A DNA stretch of 64,000 bases. It comes from Anaerobium acetethylicum. Lineage in GTDB: Bacteria; Bacillota; Clostridia; Lachnospirales; Lachnospiraceae. The DNA is taken from positions 124,001 to 188,000 of the forward strand of contig NZ_FMKA01000002.1 of NCBI RefSeq assembly GCF_900096945.1, written 5' to 3'. The translations under genes and the position numbers were made by a program. Numbering within the stretch: position 1 is the first letter of the stretch; each line of letters begins with the position of its first letter. Shown here piece by piece: positions 28,782-38,948 of this stretch. The notes below the pieces were generated by a model. It saw nothing but the letters and a program-made list of their open reading frames with translations, did no database searches and was not told the DNA's origin.

Positions 28782-29204
28782 TTGGAAGTTAAAAATTGTA
28801 AAGGATGTAAAAAATTATTTAATTATATCGGGGGGGTCCAGTTGTGCCCCGTATGCAGAGAGGCTCTTGAGGATAAATTTCAAGCCGTTAAGAAATACAT
28901 TTATGAGAATCCAAAGGCTTCTCTGGTTGAAATATCGGAGGACAATGACGTATCGAATACCCAGCTCAGACAGTGGATACGGGAAGAGAGACTTATGTTT
29001 ACAGAGGATTCCGTAATAGGAATAGAGTGTGAAAACTGTGGGACCAGAATCAATACGGGACGTTTCTGCCGCAGATGCAAGGAGACACTTGCAAATACGC
29101 TGAACAGTGCATACCAGAAGCCTGCAGTCAGGGACGAACAGAAAAAATCACAGAACAGCGCAAGCAGGATGAGATTTCTTGAAGGATGGAACAACAGCAA
29201 TTAG
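28782..29204 (+). CDS. Flagellar-region protein, YvyF/TIGR03826-like
   Basis: MEVKNCKGCKKLFNYIGGVQLCPVCREALEDKFQAVKKYIYENPKASLVEISEDNDVSNTQLRQWIREERLMF. Adjacent to comF as in Bacillus. TTG start. Confidence 0.85.
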   Translation: MEVKNCKGCKKLFNYIGGVQLCPVCREALEDKFQAVKKYIYENPKASLVEISEDNDVSNTQLRQWIREERLMFTEDSVIGIECENCGTRINTGRFCRRCKETLANTLNSAYQKPAVRDEQKKSQNSASRMRFLEGWNNSN

Positions 29205-29308
29205 AAATAGCAGCCCCGCATTTATAGAAAAAGGCGACGAGAGCTTTCGTAAGGCAGAGGCGGAATTGTTGACAGGCATCAATAACAGAAGGACAGGGAT
29301 TGTGACAT

Positions 29309-29764
29309 ATGTTAAATGAAGAGAGAATCAAGCTTATGACTAAGATGGCCATATATGAGAAGCGTGAAGGAAAAGAGATGCTTCCTGTTGGCGATTACTA
29401 CAAAAGCGATTATGTCAGTCTTAAAATGGTAACGACGGGCATCAGCATCACAATAGCATATATTCTTCTGGTTGTGCTCTGGGGTATTTCAAAAGCGGAA
29501 TACCTGATGGCAAACATCCATAAAATAGATCTGGCTTATCTGATCAAAAAAATAGCAGCCGGATATATTCTTCTGCTCCTTGCTTATCTTCTTATTTCCT
29601 TTATTGTGTACATGCTTAAATACAGGGCAGCAAAAAAGAGCTTGAAAAAGTATTATAAACAGCTGAAACAGCTCGGAGCGTTATATGAGGATGAAGCTAG
29701 TGTATCCGACAGCTTGGATGAAACGGGAGGAGGGCCTGATCATGACGAATTTACTGGTGTTTAA
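29309..29764 (+). CDS. Hypothetical membrane protein (2 TM)
   Basis: ATG start, two hydrophobic helices, basic tail; overlaps the next ORF, suggesting an operon. Confidence 0.75.
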   Translation: MLNEERIKLMTKMAIYEKREGKEMLPVGDYYKSDYVSLKMVTTGISITIAYILLVVLWGISKAEYLMANIHKIDLAYLIKKIAAGYILLLLAYLLISFIVYMLKYRAAKKSLKKYYKQLKQLGALYEDEASVSDSLDETGGGPDHDEFTGV

Positions 29765-30671
29765 AGAAAGAATTAAAAACTTCTATAACAAGTATGAGAT
29801 ATATGTTACGCCATTTTTGAAATTTATGCTGGCATTCATCGCGTTTGTGTTAATCAACATGAACCTGGGTTTTATGGAAAAGATCAATAATCCATTAATC
29901 GTATTCATGCTTGCGCTTTTATGCTCTTTTCTGCCTTTTGGCATTACCGCCGTTATGGCGGCTGGTCTGATCGTTGCTCATATATATGCCGTATCCCTTG
30001 AGGTTGCGCTTGTGACGTTGATTCTTATGCTGCTTATGTTTCTGCTCTACTACAGGTTTGCACCGAAAGATGGCTATCTGATCATACTGACTCCGATTTC
30101 GTTCGCACTGAATATCCCTTATGTGATGCCGCTTGCAGCCGGTCTTATGGGGACACCTATATCGGCAGTGCCGGTAGCCTTTGGAACGGTGATCTATTAT
30201 ATAATCAGGTATGTAAAAGATAATTCGACTGCTCTCAGCAATTCTGAAAGCGGCGTATCAGTAGAGAATTTCACCTACATAATCGACAGTCTTGTCAATA
30301 ACAAGACCATGTTCATAATTATCGCGGCATTCGTTGCTGCTACAACTGCAGTATATGTAATAAGACAATTCTCGTTCGATCATTCATGGTTTGTGGCAAT
30401 TGTTACAGGAGGATTGGCAGAGCTTCTGGTTATCATAGTAGGAATTCTTACGCTTGATATAGATATGAACTTCACATCACTGATACTCGGTGCTGCGGCA
30501 TCCTTTGCGATAGCGGCCGTACTGCGGTTCTTCATATTCAGTGTGGATTATACCAGGACGGAGTATGTGCAGTTTGAGGATGATGAATATTACTATTATG
30601 TCAAGGCGGTTCCGAAACTTGTCATAACGACACCAGAAAAGAAAGTAAAACATATCAATAAACAGAAATAG
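29742..30671 (+). CDS. Polytopic membrane protein upstream of cdaA
   Basis: Many TM segments and an acidic/Tyr-rich C-terminal tail EYVQFEDDEYYYYVKAVPKL. ATG 29742 follows GGGAGGAGG. Confidence 0.8.
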   Translation: MTNLLVFKERIKNFYNKYEIYVTPFLKFMLAFIAFVLINMNLGFMEKINNPLIVFMLALLCSFLPFGITAVMAAGLIVAHIYAVSLEVALVTLILMLLMFLLYYRFAPKDGYLIILTPISFALNIPYVMPLAAGLMGTPISAVPVAFGTVIYYIIRYVKDNSTALSNSESGVSVENFTYIIDSLVNNKTMFIIIAAFVAATTAVYVIRQFSFDHSWFVAIVTGGLAELLVIIVGILTLDIDMNFTSLILGAAASFAIAAVLRFFIFSVDYTRTEYVQFEDDEYYYYVKAVPKLVITTPEKKVKHINKQK

Positions 30672-30722
30672 CGGCCTGGCCGCAAGGCGCAGGGCCGTTA
30701 CCATAAATATATTTGAAAGGAT

Positions 30723-31613
30723 GTGACAACGTTGAATAATATTATGGATTTTATAGATAAATATTTAACACGGCTGTCCCTTCCTAAAGTCGGAGTTACA
30801 GATCTGGTGGAAATTGCCATATTGGCTGTTCTTGTGTATCAGATCATGCTGTGGATCAAGAACACAAGGGCATGGATGCTGTTAAAGGGCATCGTTGTCC
30901 TGGGTGTATTTATACTTCTTGCGTATATTTTCAACATGAATACAATTCTCTGGATTGCCAGCAAGACTATCAACGTGGCGATCATTGCAGTTGTAATCGT
31001 TTTTCAGCCTGAACTCAGGAAGGCTCTTGAGCAGCTTGGCAGAAGAAATTTCCTGTCTGCGATTTTTGCTTTCGACAACTCCAAAGAAGGCACTGAAAGG
31101 TTCAGCGACAGGACAGTCAATGAAATCGTAAAAGCGGTTTATGAGATGTCAAAAGTCAAGACAGGTGCATTGATTGTGGTTGAGCAGAACATCATGCTGA
31201 ATGAATACGAACGAACCGGCATACAGCTCGATTCGTTGCTTTCAAGCCAGCTGCTCATCAATATATTTGAGCATAACACGCCACTGCATGACGGTGCCAT
31301 TATTGTGAGGGGAAACAGGATCGTATCAGCTACCTGCTATCTGCCCCTTTCGGACAGCATGTCACTAGGCAAAGAGCTTGGAACCAGACACAGGGCGGCA
31401 GTCGGCATAAGCGAAGCTACCGATTCCCTGACGATAGTGGTTTCGGAAGAGACTGGGAAGGTATCAATTGCCATTGGAGGCGAACTGATCCGCAATATTG
31501 AAGCAGAAGTGCTGAAGAAATATCTGGTTTCAATCCAGAATAAATCAATGGACTTCAAACGTTTCAGGTTATGGAGAGGGAGGGCTAAAAATGAAAAAAA
31601 TGCTGACAAATAA
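30723..31613 (+). CDS. cdaA: Diadenylate cyclase CdaA (DisA_N domain)
   Basis: TM N-terminus, VFQPELRKALEQLGR, LLINIFEHNTPLHDGAIIVRGNRIVSATCYLPLSDS, LGTRHRAAVGISEATDSLTIVVSEETGKVSIA (DGA and RHR motifs). The start could also be 30732 or 30744. Confidence 0.96.
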   Translation: MTTLNNIMDFIDKYLTRLSLPKVGVTDLVEIAILAVLVYQIMLWIKNTRAWMLLKGIVVLGVFILLAYIFNMNTILWIASKTINVAIIAVVIVFQPELRKALEQLGRRNFLSAIFAFDNSKEGTERFSDRTVNEIVKAVYEMSKVKTGALIVVEQNIMLNEYERTGIQLDSLLSSQLLINIFEHNTPLHDGAIIVRGNRIVSATCYLPLSDSMSLGKELGTRHRAAVGISEATDSLTIVVSEETGKVSIAIGGELIRNIEAEVLKKYLVSIQNKSMDFKRFRLWRGRAKNEKNADK

Positions 31614-32856
31614 TATTGGCCTTAAGCTTCTTGCGGTTTTTGCAGCATCCCTTCTGTGGCTTATTGTTGTGAATATAGACGATCCGGTCATTACCAAGAC
31701 TTTTACGGGGATTCCCGTTACGATAATAAATGATGAAGCGATTACTGAAAATGGTAAAGTCTACACAATACTGGAGGGAAGCGATACCGTAAGCTATACG
31801 GTCAGGGGAAACAGAAAAGTAGTGGACGGCCTGAGAAACACTGATTTTGTTGCAGTTGCAGATATGGAAGAGCTGATTTTCCTGGATACGGTGCCAATTA
31901 CCATAACCCCGACAAAAAATGCGGATAAAATAGATTCCGTATCGCAGACGCAGACCCTTAAGGTCAGTATAGAGGATGCGGATACCAAGCAGTTCCCTGT
32001 AACTGTCGTGACTTACGGAACACCGGCAGAAGGCTATGCGGTAGGTGAAACAAAAGCATCTCCGAACAGCATCAAGATCACCGGTCCGGTCTCAGTTGTG
32101 AAAAAAGTCAGCCAGGTAAAAGTTGAACTCGACGTTTCGAATATGAACGGGAATATGGAAGTGCAGCTCCAGCCTAAGCTTTATGACAGTGATGGAGAAA
32201 ATGTGGACGCAACAAGAATCACATTCAGCAACGATGGAATTACAGTTAATATGAACATGCTCAGGACGAAGAATGTGGATTTAAGCTTTGAAACGGAAGG
32301 GACTCCGGAGGATGGCTATGAGTTTGTCGGAATCAGCTACGAGCCGACCACGGTAACCATAGCGGGAACACGTACGGCGCTTGCGGAAATTTCCACAATT
32401 GACGTGCCGAAGGAAGCCGTAAATATAGCCGGAGCGACGGGTGATATAGAGGTGGTCGTAGACATACGGGAATATCTTCCTGAGACTGTCAGGCTTACAG
32501 ATGAAAGCTATGCCTCTGTTCTGGTAACTGTAAAAATAGAAAAACTGACATCTAAGACGTTGGAACTGCCTCAGACGAGCATTGCCATACTGAACCTTCC
32601 TGAAGGACTGAATATGAGCTATGCCGATACAGCTCCGGCAAAGATAACTGTCAGAGGACTTGGGGCTGACATGGAGCTTCTTACTATAGAACAGATAACA
32701 GCCCAGCTTGATCTTGACAACCTTGCGGCAGGCTCCCATTCGCTGCCTTTGAAGATAAAGGTTCCGGAAAAATACGAGGTCATAGGAGAAGCGGCAATGA
32801 ATATCATACTGAGCGCCCCGGAAGAAGTGCCTGAAACGACAGAAGAAGTGCAGTAG
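31591..32856 (+). CDS. cdaR: YbbR-domain protein CdaR
   Basis: N-terminal TM, repeated YbbR-type beta modules ([13 protein letters not shown]..., [24 protein letters not shown]), between cdaA and glmM. Confidence 0.92.
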   Translation: MKKMLTNNIGLKLLAVFAASLLWLIVVNIDDPVITKTFTGIPVTIINDEAITENGKVYTILEGSDTVSYTVRGNRKVVDGLRNTDFVAVADMEELIFLDTVPITITPTKNADKIDSVSQTQTLKVSIEDADTKQFPVTVVTYGTPAEGYAVGETKASPNSIKITGPVSVVKKVSQVKVELDVSNMNGNMEVQLQPKLYDSDGENVDATRITFSNDGITVNMNMLRTKNVDLSFETEGTPEDGYEFVGISYEPTTVTIAGTRTALAEISTIDVPKEAVNIAGATGDIEVVVDIREYLPETVRLTDESYASVLVTVKIEKLTSKTLELPQTSIAILNLPEGLNMSYADTAPAKITVRGLGADMELLTIEQITAQLDLDNLAAGSHSLPLKIKVPEKYEVIGEAAMNIILSAPEEVPETTEEVQ

Positions 32857-32906
32857 ATAAAAAGATAACTTTCAAAATAGGAATAGGAATCATGGAGGGA
32901 AAATAT

Positions 32907-34256
32907 ATGGCAAGATTATTTGGAACCGATGGCGTAAGAGGAGTGGCAAATTCAGAACTAACGCCTGAACTGGCTATGAAACTGGGACAGGCAGGAGCAT
33001 ATGTGCTCACCAAAGAGAATAAGCATAAACCGACTATCATTGTCGGATGCGACACCCGTATATCCGGAGGAATGCTTGCGAATGCAATGATGGCAGGGAT
33101 CTGTTCAGTAGGAGCGAATGCAGTATATGTTGGGATTCTTCCTACGCCAGCTGTGGCCTATCTTACGAGAAAGTACAAGGTGGATGCAGGAGTTGTCATC
33201 TCAGCATCCCATAATCCCATGGAATTCAACGGAATCAAATTTTTCAACAGCGAGGGCTACAAGCTTTCTGACAGCCTTGAAGATGAGATCGAAGTTCTCA
33301 TAAACAACGATATGCTTGACGTTCCGATGCCGACAGGATCAGGAATCGGAAGCGTTGAATACAGGCTGGATGCAAGGGAAGATTACATCAGGTTTGCAGA
33401 ATCCCTTGTAAAGGTTGACCTCAAAGGCATGAAAATCGTAGTGGACTGTGCAGAAGGCGCAGCACATTACACTTCAGTGGAAACTCTGAAGCAGCTTGGA
33501 GCAGAGCTGATTGCGCTTCATACGAATCCGGACGGAACAAATATCAATGCAAACTGCGGCTCGACCCATATGGAAGAGCTTATGGCCAGGGTCGTTTTTG
33601 AAGATGCCCACATAGGAATCGCATTTGACGGCGATGCTGACAGAATGCTGGCGGTTGACGAAAATGGTAAAATCGTAGATGGAGACCAGATCATGGCCAT
33701 CTGCGGAAACTATATGAAGGATCAGGGAAAACTTAAAAAGAACACCATCGTTGCAACTGTTATGAGCAACCTGGGCTTCACTTTAATGGCTAAGGAAAAC
33801 GGGATCAACCTGGAACGCACAAAAGTAGGGGACAGATATGTTCTTGAACATATGATGGGAATCGGAGGCAACCTGGGCGGAGAACAGTCGGGCCATGTCA
33901 TATTCTTGGACGAGAATACCACCGGAGACGGCCTGCTGAGCGCCCTTCACCTTCTGGAAGTAATGGTAGCCACAAAGAAACCACTTTCAGAGCTTGCTTC
34001 AATCATGCAGGTTCTGCCACAGGCCCTTGTCAATGCAAAAGTGCCTGTCCACAAGAGGGATAAATATATGGAATACCCTGAAATTGCAGAGGCAATCAGC
34101 GAGCTGGAACGGAAATTTGCCGGAGAAGGCCGCGTGCTGATCAGACCATCCGGAACCGAACCGCTTGTCAGGGTAATGATCGAGGGCAAAGATCAGAAAC
34201 AAATCGACGAAGAGGCTGGAAAATTAGCAAAATTAATTACAAAAACTATGCTGTAG
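32907..34256 (+). CDS. glmM: Phosphoglucosamine mutase
   Basis: [82 protein letters not shown]. Confidence 0.98.
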   Translation: MARLFGTDGVRGVANSELTPELAMKLGQAGAYVLTKENKHKPTIIVGCDTRISGGMLANAMMAGICSVGANAVYVGILPTPAVAYLTRKYKVDAGVVISASHNPMEFNGIKFFNSEGYKLSDSLEDEIEVLINNDMLDVPMPTGSGIGSVEYRLDAREDYIRFAESLVKVDLKGMKIVVDCAEGAAHYTSVETLKQLGAELIALHTNPDGTNINANCGSTHMEELMARVVFEDAHIGIAFDGDADRMLAVDENGKIVDGDQIMAICGNYMKDQGKLKKNTIVATVMSNLGFTLMAKENGINLERTKVGDRYVLEHMMGIGGNLGGEQSGHVIFLDENTTGDGLLSALHLLEVMVATKKPLSELASIMQVLPQALVNAKVPVHKRDKYMEYPEIAEAISELERKFAGEGRVLIRPSGTEPLVRVMIEGKDQKQIDEEAGKLAKLITKTML

Positions 34257-34310
34257 AATCTGGGAGATAACAGATGAAACAGATTTATAACAGTATCGGA
34301 GGAAAGATTA

Positions 34311-34574
34311 ATGGTAAGTCGCAAAGTAATTGTTCATAATGCAACAGGCCTTCACCTGAGGCCGGCAGGGATTTTATGTAAGGAAGCCATGAAATATAAA
34401 TCACGTGTTTCATTCGCATTCAGAGACAGTGTAGCAAATGCAAAAAGCGTGCTCAGTGTCCTGGGAGCATGCGTTAAAAGCGGAGATGAAATAGAACTGA
34501 TCTGTGAGGGTGAAGATGAAGAAACTGCATTAAAGGAGCTCATTGAGGCGATTGAAAGCGGACTGGGTGAATAA
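34311..34574 (+). CDS. HPr family phosphocarrier protein
   Basis: MVSRKVIVHNATGLHLRPAGILCKEAMKYKSRVSF...AKSVLSVLGACVKSGDEIEL. Confidence 0.93.
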   Translation: MVSRKVIVHNATGLHLRPAGILCKEAMKYKSRVSFAFRDSVANAKSVLSVLGACVKSGDEIELICEGEDEETALKELIEAIESGLGE

Positions 34575-34622
34575 ATATTCGGTTTAGGCTCTTAGGTGTT
34601 CCAAATATTCTTCCGTAATGGA

Positions 34623-34651
34623 TTGTAAAAAAAAATATTCAATGATATAAT
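34623..34651 (+). promoter_or_regulatory. Sigma-A-type promoter for leuA, implying a ~250-nt 5' leader
   Basis: TTGTAA-17-TATAAT, with leuA ATG at 34911. Confidence 0.6.
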
Positions 34652-34910
34652 CAGATTTACAATACCCGGAAATAGCCGGGATATTGAATTTATTTTAAGG
34701 GAATGATTAAGATGGGGCTAGGACAGTAAGCACAAAGTTATTTATCATCAAAAAATACAGCGTAATTTACCGACTCCATAGCTGTTAGTGGATTAAACGG
34801 CATATCAGCAGAATGCTCGAATATTTATGCAGGCATGACTGATAATAATTCCGGCGGAACTATTTCCGGCCGGTGAAGCGAAAACACATCAGAAAATGGA
34901 GGAAATGATT

Positions 34911-36575
34911 ATGTTAAACTATCAGAAATATAAAAGAGTACCTGTTATGAATTATCCTGAAAGGGAATGGCCTAATAAGCAGATCGAGAAGGCGCCTATG
35001 TGGTGCAGCGTCGATTTGAGGGATGGAAACCAGGCACTGATCGAACCAATGGTTGTTGAAGAAAAGATTGAAATGTTCAATCTTCTTGTGAAACTGGGAT
35101 TCAAGGCAATTGAAATCGGTTTCCCATCGGCTTCACAGATCGAGTATGATTTCTTAAGAGAACTCGTTGACAGGAAACTGATTCCTGATGACGTGACGAT
35201 CCAGGTTCTGGTACAGTGCAGGGAGCATCTTATCAAAAGGACTTTTGAATCCCTGGAAGGCATAAAGAATGCAGTTGTGCACATCTATAACTCGACATCG
35301 ACACTTCAGAGGGATGTCGTGTTCGGACTTGAAAAAGATGCAATCAAGCAGATTGCAATCGAAGGAACAAAACTCGTAAAGAAATATGCAGAAGAATTTC
35401 CGGGAAAAATCACACTTGAGTATTCGCCAGAAAGCTTCACGGGAACGGAACTCGACTATGCCCTTGAAGTCTGCACGGCTGTCCAGGAGACCTGGGAGCC
35501 TGACGAGGACAACAAGATCATATTCAACCTGCCGGCAACTGTCGAAATGACTACGCCTAACGTTTATGCAGACCAGATCGAATGGATGCACAGGCATTTC
35601 AAGGACAGGGAAAATATCATTATAAGCGTGCATCCTCACAACGACCGCGGAACCGGCGTAGCAGCTGCAGAACTTGCTCTGCTTGCAGGGGCTGACAGGG
35701 TTGAAGGAACGCTCTTTGGAAACGGCGAAAGAACTGGTAATGTTGATGTGCTGACAGTGGCATACAATATGTTCTCCCAGGGAATCAATCCGGAACTTGA
35801 ACTGGAGCACGTAAACGAAATCATAGAGATCTATGAAAGATGTTGCAAGATTCCTGTACATGTAAGACATCCTTACGCAGGAAAGCTTGTATTTACTGCA
35901 TTCTCCGGCTCACACCAGGATGCGATCAACAAGGGCATCAGGGCAATGAGGGACAGAGGACAGGAAATATGGGAAGTTCCGTATCTTCCGATCGATCCAT
36001 GCGACGTGGGAAGAGAATACGAACCGCTGGTACGTATCAACAGCCAGTCCGGCAAGGGCGGTGTGGCATTCGTTATGGATACCTATTTCGGATACAAGCT
36101 TCCAAAGCCTATGCACAAAGAATTTGCGGATGTCATCCAGAAGATGTCCGAACAGCAGGGCGAGGTTGCGCCTGACCAGATTATGGCCAAATTCGAGGAA
36201 GAATACCTCCAGGCAGCTGAACCTTTCGAATTCCTGAAGGTAAGGGTGGAAGATATCGGAGATACAGACAGCCATGCAAAACTGCTGTTCAAATATAACG
36301 ATGAAGACATACTCGCAGAAGCAGACGGAAACGGACCGATTGATGCCGTTAAGAACGCAATCGAGGAGCATGTCGGCATGGAACTGAAAGTTCTGGACTA
36401 CTCCGAGCATTCACTCGCAGTGGGATCGGATGCCAAGGCTGCCGCTTATATCCAGCTTATGGATAAGAAGACCGGAAACATCACCTATGGCGTTGGATTG
36501 AGCTCCAATATTACAAGGGCTTCCGTAAAAGCGATGTTCAGTGCGATGAACAGGCTTAGCAGGAAAGAGAAGTAA
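34911..36575 (+). CDS. leuA: 2-isopropylmalate synthase (LeuA, long form with regulatory domain)
   Basis: MLNYQKYKRVPVMNYPEREWPNKQIEKAPMWCSVDLRDGNQALIEPM...ISVHPHNDRGTGVAAAELALLAGADRVEGTLFGNGERTGNVD. Confidence 0.96.
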   Translation: MLNYQKYKRVPVMNYPEREWPNKQIEKAPMWCSVDLRDGNQALIEPMVVEEKIEMFNLLVKLGFKAIEIGFPSASQIEYDFLRELVDRKLIPDDVTIQVLVQCREHLIKRTFESLEGIKNAVVHIYNSTSTLQRDVVFGLEKDAIKQIAIEGTKLVKKYAEEFPGKITLEYSPESFTGTELDYALEVCTAVQETWEPDEDNKIIFNLPATVEMTTPNVYADQIEWMHRHFKDRENIIISVHPHNDRGTGVAAAELALLAGADRVEGTLFGNGERTGNVDVLTVAYNMFSQGINPELELEHVNEIIEIYERCCKIPVHVRHPYAGKLVFTAFSGSHQDAINKGIRAMRDRGQEIWEVPYLPIDPCDVGREYEPLVRINSQSGKGGVAFVMDTYFGYKLPKPMHKEFADVIQKMSEQQGEVAPDQIMAKFEEEYLQAAEPFEFLKVRVEDIGDTDSHAKLLFKYNDEDILAEADGNGPIDAVKNAIEEHVGMELKVLDYSEHSLAVGSDAKAAAYIQLMDKKTGNITYGVGLSSNITRASVKAMFSAMNRLSRKEK

Positions 36576-36603
36576 GTTAATATTCAAATAATTAGTTAAT
36601 TTT

Positions 36604-36645
36604 AAGGCCTGACTTCAATAGTAATATTGAAATCAGGTCTTTTTA
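36604..36645 (+). terminator. Intrinsic terminator after leuA
   Basis: AGGCCTGACTTCAATAGTAATATTGAAATCAGGTCTTTTTA hairpin with T tract. Confidence 0.88.
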
Positions 36646-36870
36646 TCAGCATGAATTTTAGCGGTTCGATGCAATATAAACGCACAACCCAGAAAAAGAA
36701 ATGGCAAGATTCAATAAGCAGTAGTATAATGGATAGGGTTAACGGGTTAAACCTTAAAATGAAATATAAAAAAGCAACGGAATGGAAGCTGTTTTCCTCA
36801 AAGCGGAATACAAAGATTTTTTTGAAGATTTATTTGTTACTGCGGGAAAAGAAAGGATAGGGTAAATAAG

Positions 36871-37716
36871 ATGAAAAAGATTTTAGTTACAGGAAGTAAT
36901 GGACAGTTAGGAAGAGCTATTAATAAGGTGTTCGAAGGAAATAATGAAATTGAGATAGTAAATACCGATGTGGCAGAACTTGATATTACAAGTATTGATG
37001 CAACAATGGCATTTGTGAAAAATATCAGGCCATATGCAATCATAAACTGTGCGGCACATACAGGGGTTGATGCTTGTGAAACAGATATCGAAAATGCATA
37101 TAAAATAAATGCGATCGGACCAAGAAACTTAAGCATAGCGGCCACTGCTGCTGGTGCTAAAATAGTTCATGTATCAACAGACTATGTGTTTGAGGGGAAT
37201 GGAACCAGGTCATATACGGAATTTGATGCGACGAACCCGCAGGGGGTGTATGGAGCAACAAAACTTGCCGGAGAGAATTTTGTGAAGGAATTCTCAAAAG
37301 AATATTTCATCATTCGAACTGCATGGCTTTATGGGGATGGTAAAAATTTTGTAAAGACAATGCTCCGACTTGCAGAAACGAATGATAAGGTAAGGGTAGT
37401 AGGAGATCAGTTTGGTTCCCCTACAAGCACTGCAGAATTAGCAAGGATGATCGCACATCTTTTGCCAACGGAAAACTATGGTCTGTTCCACGGAACTTGT
37501 GAAGGCAGCTGCAGCTGGGCTGATTTTGCAAAAGAGATATTCAGACAGGCAGAGAAAAACACAGAGGTTGAAGCAATTACAACGGCAGAATATCCGACGC
37601 CAGCAAAGAGACCGGCATACTCCGTTTTAGATAACTTCATGCTTAAACTCACAACAGACTTTACATTTGCACAGTGGCAGGATGCGCTGACGGAATATAT
37701 GAAAGAGCTTGTGTAA
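36871..37716 (+). CDS. rfbD: dTDP-4-dehydrorhamnose reductase
   Basis: MKKILVTGSNGQLGRAINKVF, TDYVFEGNG, YGATKLAGENFV. Confidence 0.95.
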   Translation: MKKILVTGSNGQLGRAINKVFEGNNEIEIVNTDVAELDITSIDATMAFVKNIRPYAIINCAAHTGVDACETDIENAYKINAIGPRNLSIAATAAGAKIVHVSTDYVFEGNGTRSYTEFDATNPQGVYGATKLAGENFVKEFSKEYFIIRTAWLYGDGKNFVKTMLRLAETNDKVRVVGDQFGSPTSTAELARMIAHLLPTENYGLFHGTCEGSCSWADFAKEIFRQAEKNTEVEAITTAEYPTPAKRPAYSVLDNFMLKLTTDFTFAQWQDALTEYMKELV

Positions 37717-37887
37717 ACTATTTGATCGAGGAAGTGATGGGATAATCATGGACCTGGTATTCTGCGTAAAAACCGATATTGACCTTTAGTATAAAAATTA
37801 GTATACTTATTGATGTTTGAATTTCTAAGGCTTCAAAGGTTATAATAGGAAATCGAAATGTAAAGGATGAGAATGAGGAGACATTAC

Positions 37888-38610
37888 ATGAATATATTAA
37901 TAATAATACCTGCATATAATGAAGAAGGAAACATTGTGCGGGTAGTGGAAAATTTGAAGAGCAATTATTCGGATTACGATTATATTGTGGTTAATGACGG
38001 ATCCAAAGATAATACTTCGAAGATATGCCATAATAATAATTACAATATTATTGATCTGCCTGTGAATTTAGGGCTGGCAGGTGCGTTCCAAACCGGTCTT
38101 AAATATGCATATTTAAAAGGATACGACTATGCGATCCAGTTTGATGCAGATGGACAGCATCGTGCAGAATTTATTAAGACCATGTATGGCGAAATAAAAA
38201 AAGGATATGACATTGTAATTGGATCCAGATTTTTAGATGAAAAGAAGCCAAAATCACTGCGTATGCTAGGCAGTAATATGATATCAAAAGCGATAAAAAT
38301 GACAACGGGTGTAAGAATTCAGGATCCGACTTCGGGAATGAGGATGCTGAACAGAAACCTGATCCGGGAATTTGCGGTTAATCTGAATTATGGTCCAGAG
38401 CCGGATACGATATCCTATCTGATAAAACAGGGCGTAAAAGTATCCGAAGTTCAGGTGAGTATGGACGAACGAATCGAAGGAGAAAGTTATCTGACTTTTT
38501 CAAGGTCGATGAAATATATGTTGAGGATGATCATTTCCATTGTATTTATCCAGAATGTCAGAAGAAGAGACAAACGATTTGTTAGTGAGAGTGGAGGACA
38601 GAGCAAATGA
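37888..38610 (+). CDS. GT2 family glycosyltransferase (DPM1-like)
   Basis: MNILIIIPAYNEEGNIVRVVENLKSNYSDYDYIVVNDGSKDNT...FDADGQHRAEFI. Confidence 0.92.
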   Translation: MNILIIIPAYNEEGNIVRVVENLKSNYSDYDYIVVNDGSKDNTSKICHNNNYNIIDLPVNLGLAGAFQTGLKYAYLKGYDYAIQFDADGQHRAEFIKTMYGEIKKGYDIVIGSRFLDEKKPKSLRMLGSNMISKAIKMTTGVRIQDPTSGMRMLNRNLIREFAVNLNYGPEPDTISYLIKQGVKVSEVQVSMDERIEGESYLTFSRSMKYMLRMIISIVFIQNVRRRDKRFVSESGGQSK

Positions 38611-38948
38611 CAGTAGTATTTAGAATCGTATTGATTGTTGCATCTATTGCAACGGCATATTTTATGCTGAAAAAAATACAGCAGTCAAAAGTGAAGATTG
38701 AGGATTCTATATTTTGGATCTTGTTTTCCGTGATGCTGATTGTTCTGTGCATAGTTCCGCAACTGGCGGATTTTATGGCAAAACTTCTTGGGATTAAATC
38801 CACGGTGAATTTTATATTCCTATTTATTATTTTCTTGTTACTGATAAAAAACTTTTTGCTTACAATTAAGATGTCCCAGCTTGGTCATAAGACGGAAGAA
38901 TTGATACAAAAAATTGCAATTGATGAAAAGTTAAGGGAGAAAGAATAA
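38607..38948 (+). CDS. DUF2304 domain-containing small membrane protein
   Basis: About 113 aa, three hydrophobic segments, FWILFSVMLIVLCIVPQLADFMAKLLGI; coupled to the upstream GT2 (typical DUF2304 context). Confidence 0.82.
   Translation: MTVVFRIVLIVASIATAYFMLKKIQQSKVKIEDSIFWILFSVMLIVLCIVPQLADFMAKLLGIKSTVNFIFLFIIFLLLIKNFLLTIKMSQLGHKTEELIQKIAIDEKLREKE

Noticed and set aside
28639-29016. 125-aa + ORF overlapping comF and yvyF
   Set aside because: Alternate frame of two well-supported genes.
34658-34910. T-box leader for leuA
   Set aside because: No AGGGTGG.ACCGCG T-box bulge sequence and no terminator/antiterminator pair with a U tract were found.
36627-36860. 77-aa + ORF and an overlapping 27-aa ORF (MEAVFLKAEYKDFFEDLFVTAGKERIG) upstream of rfbD
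   Set aside because: No convincing RBS; the 5' end of the longer ORF overlaps the leuA terminator. At best a gene remnant, not supportable from this sequence.
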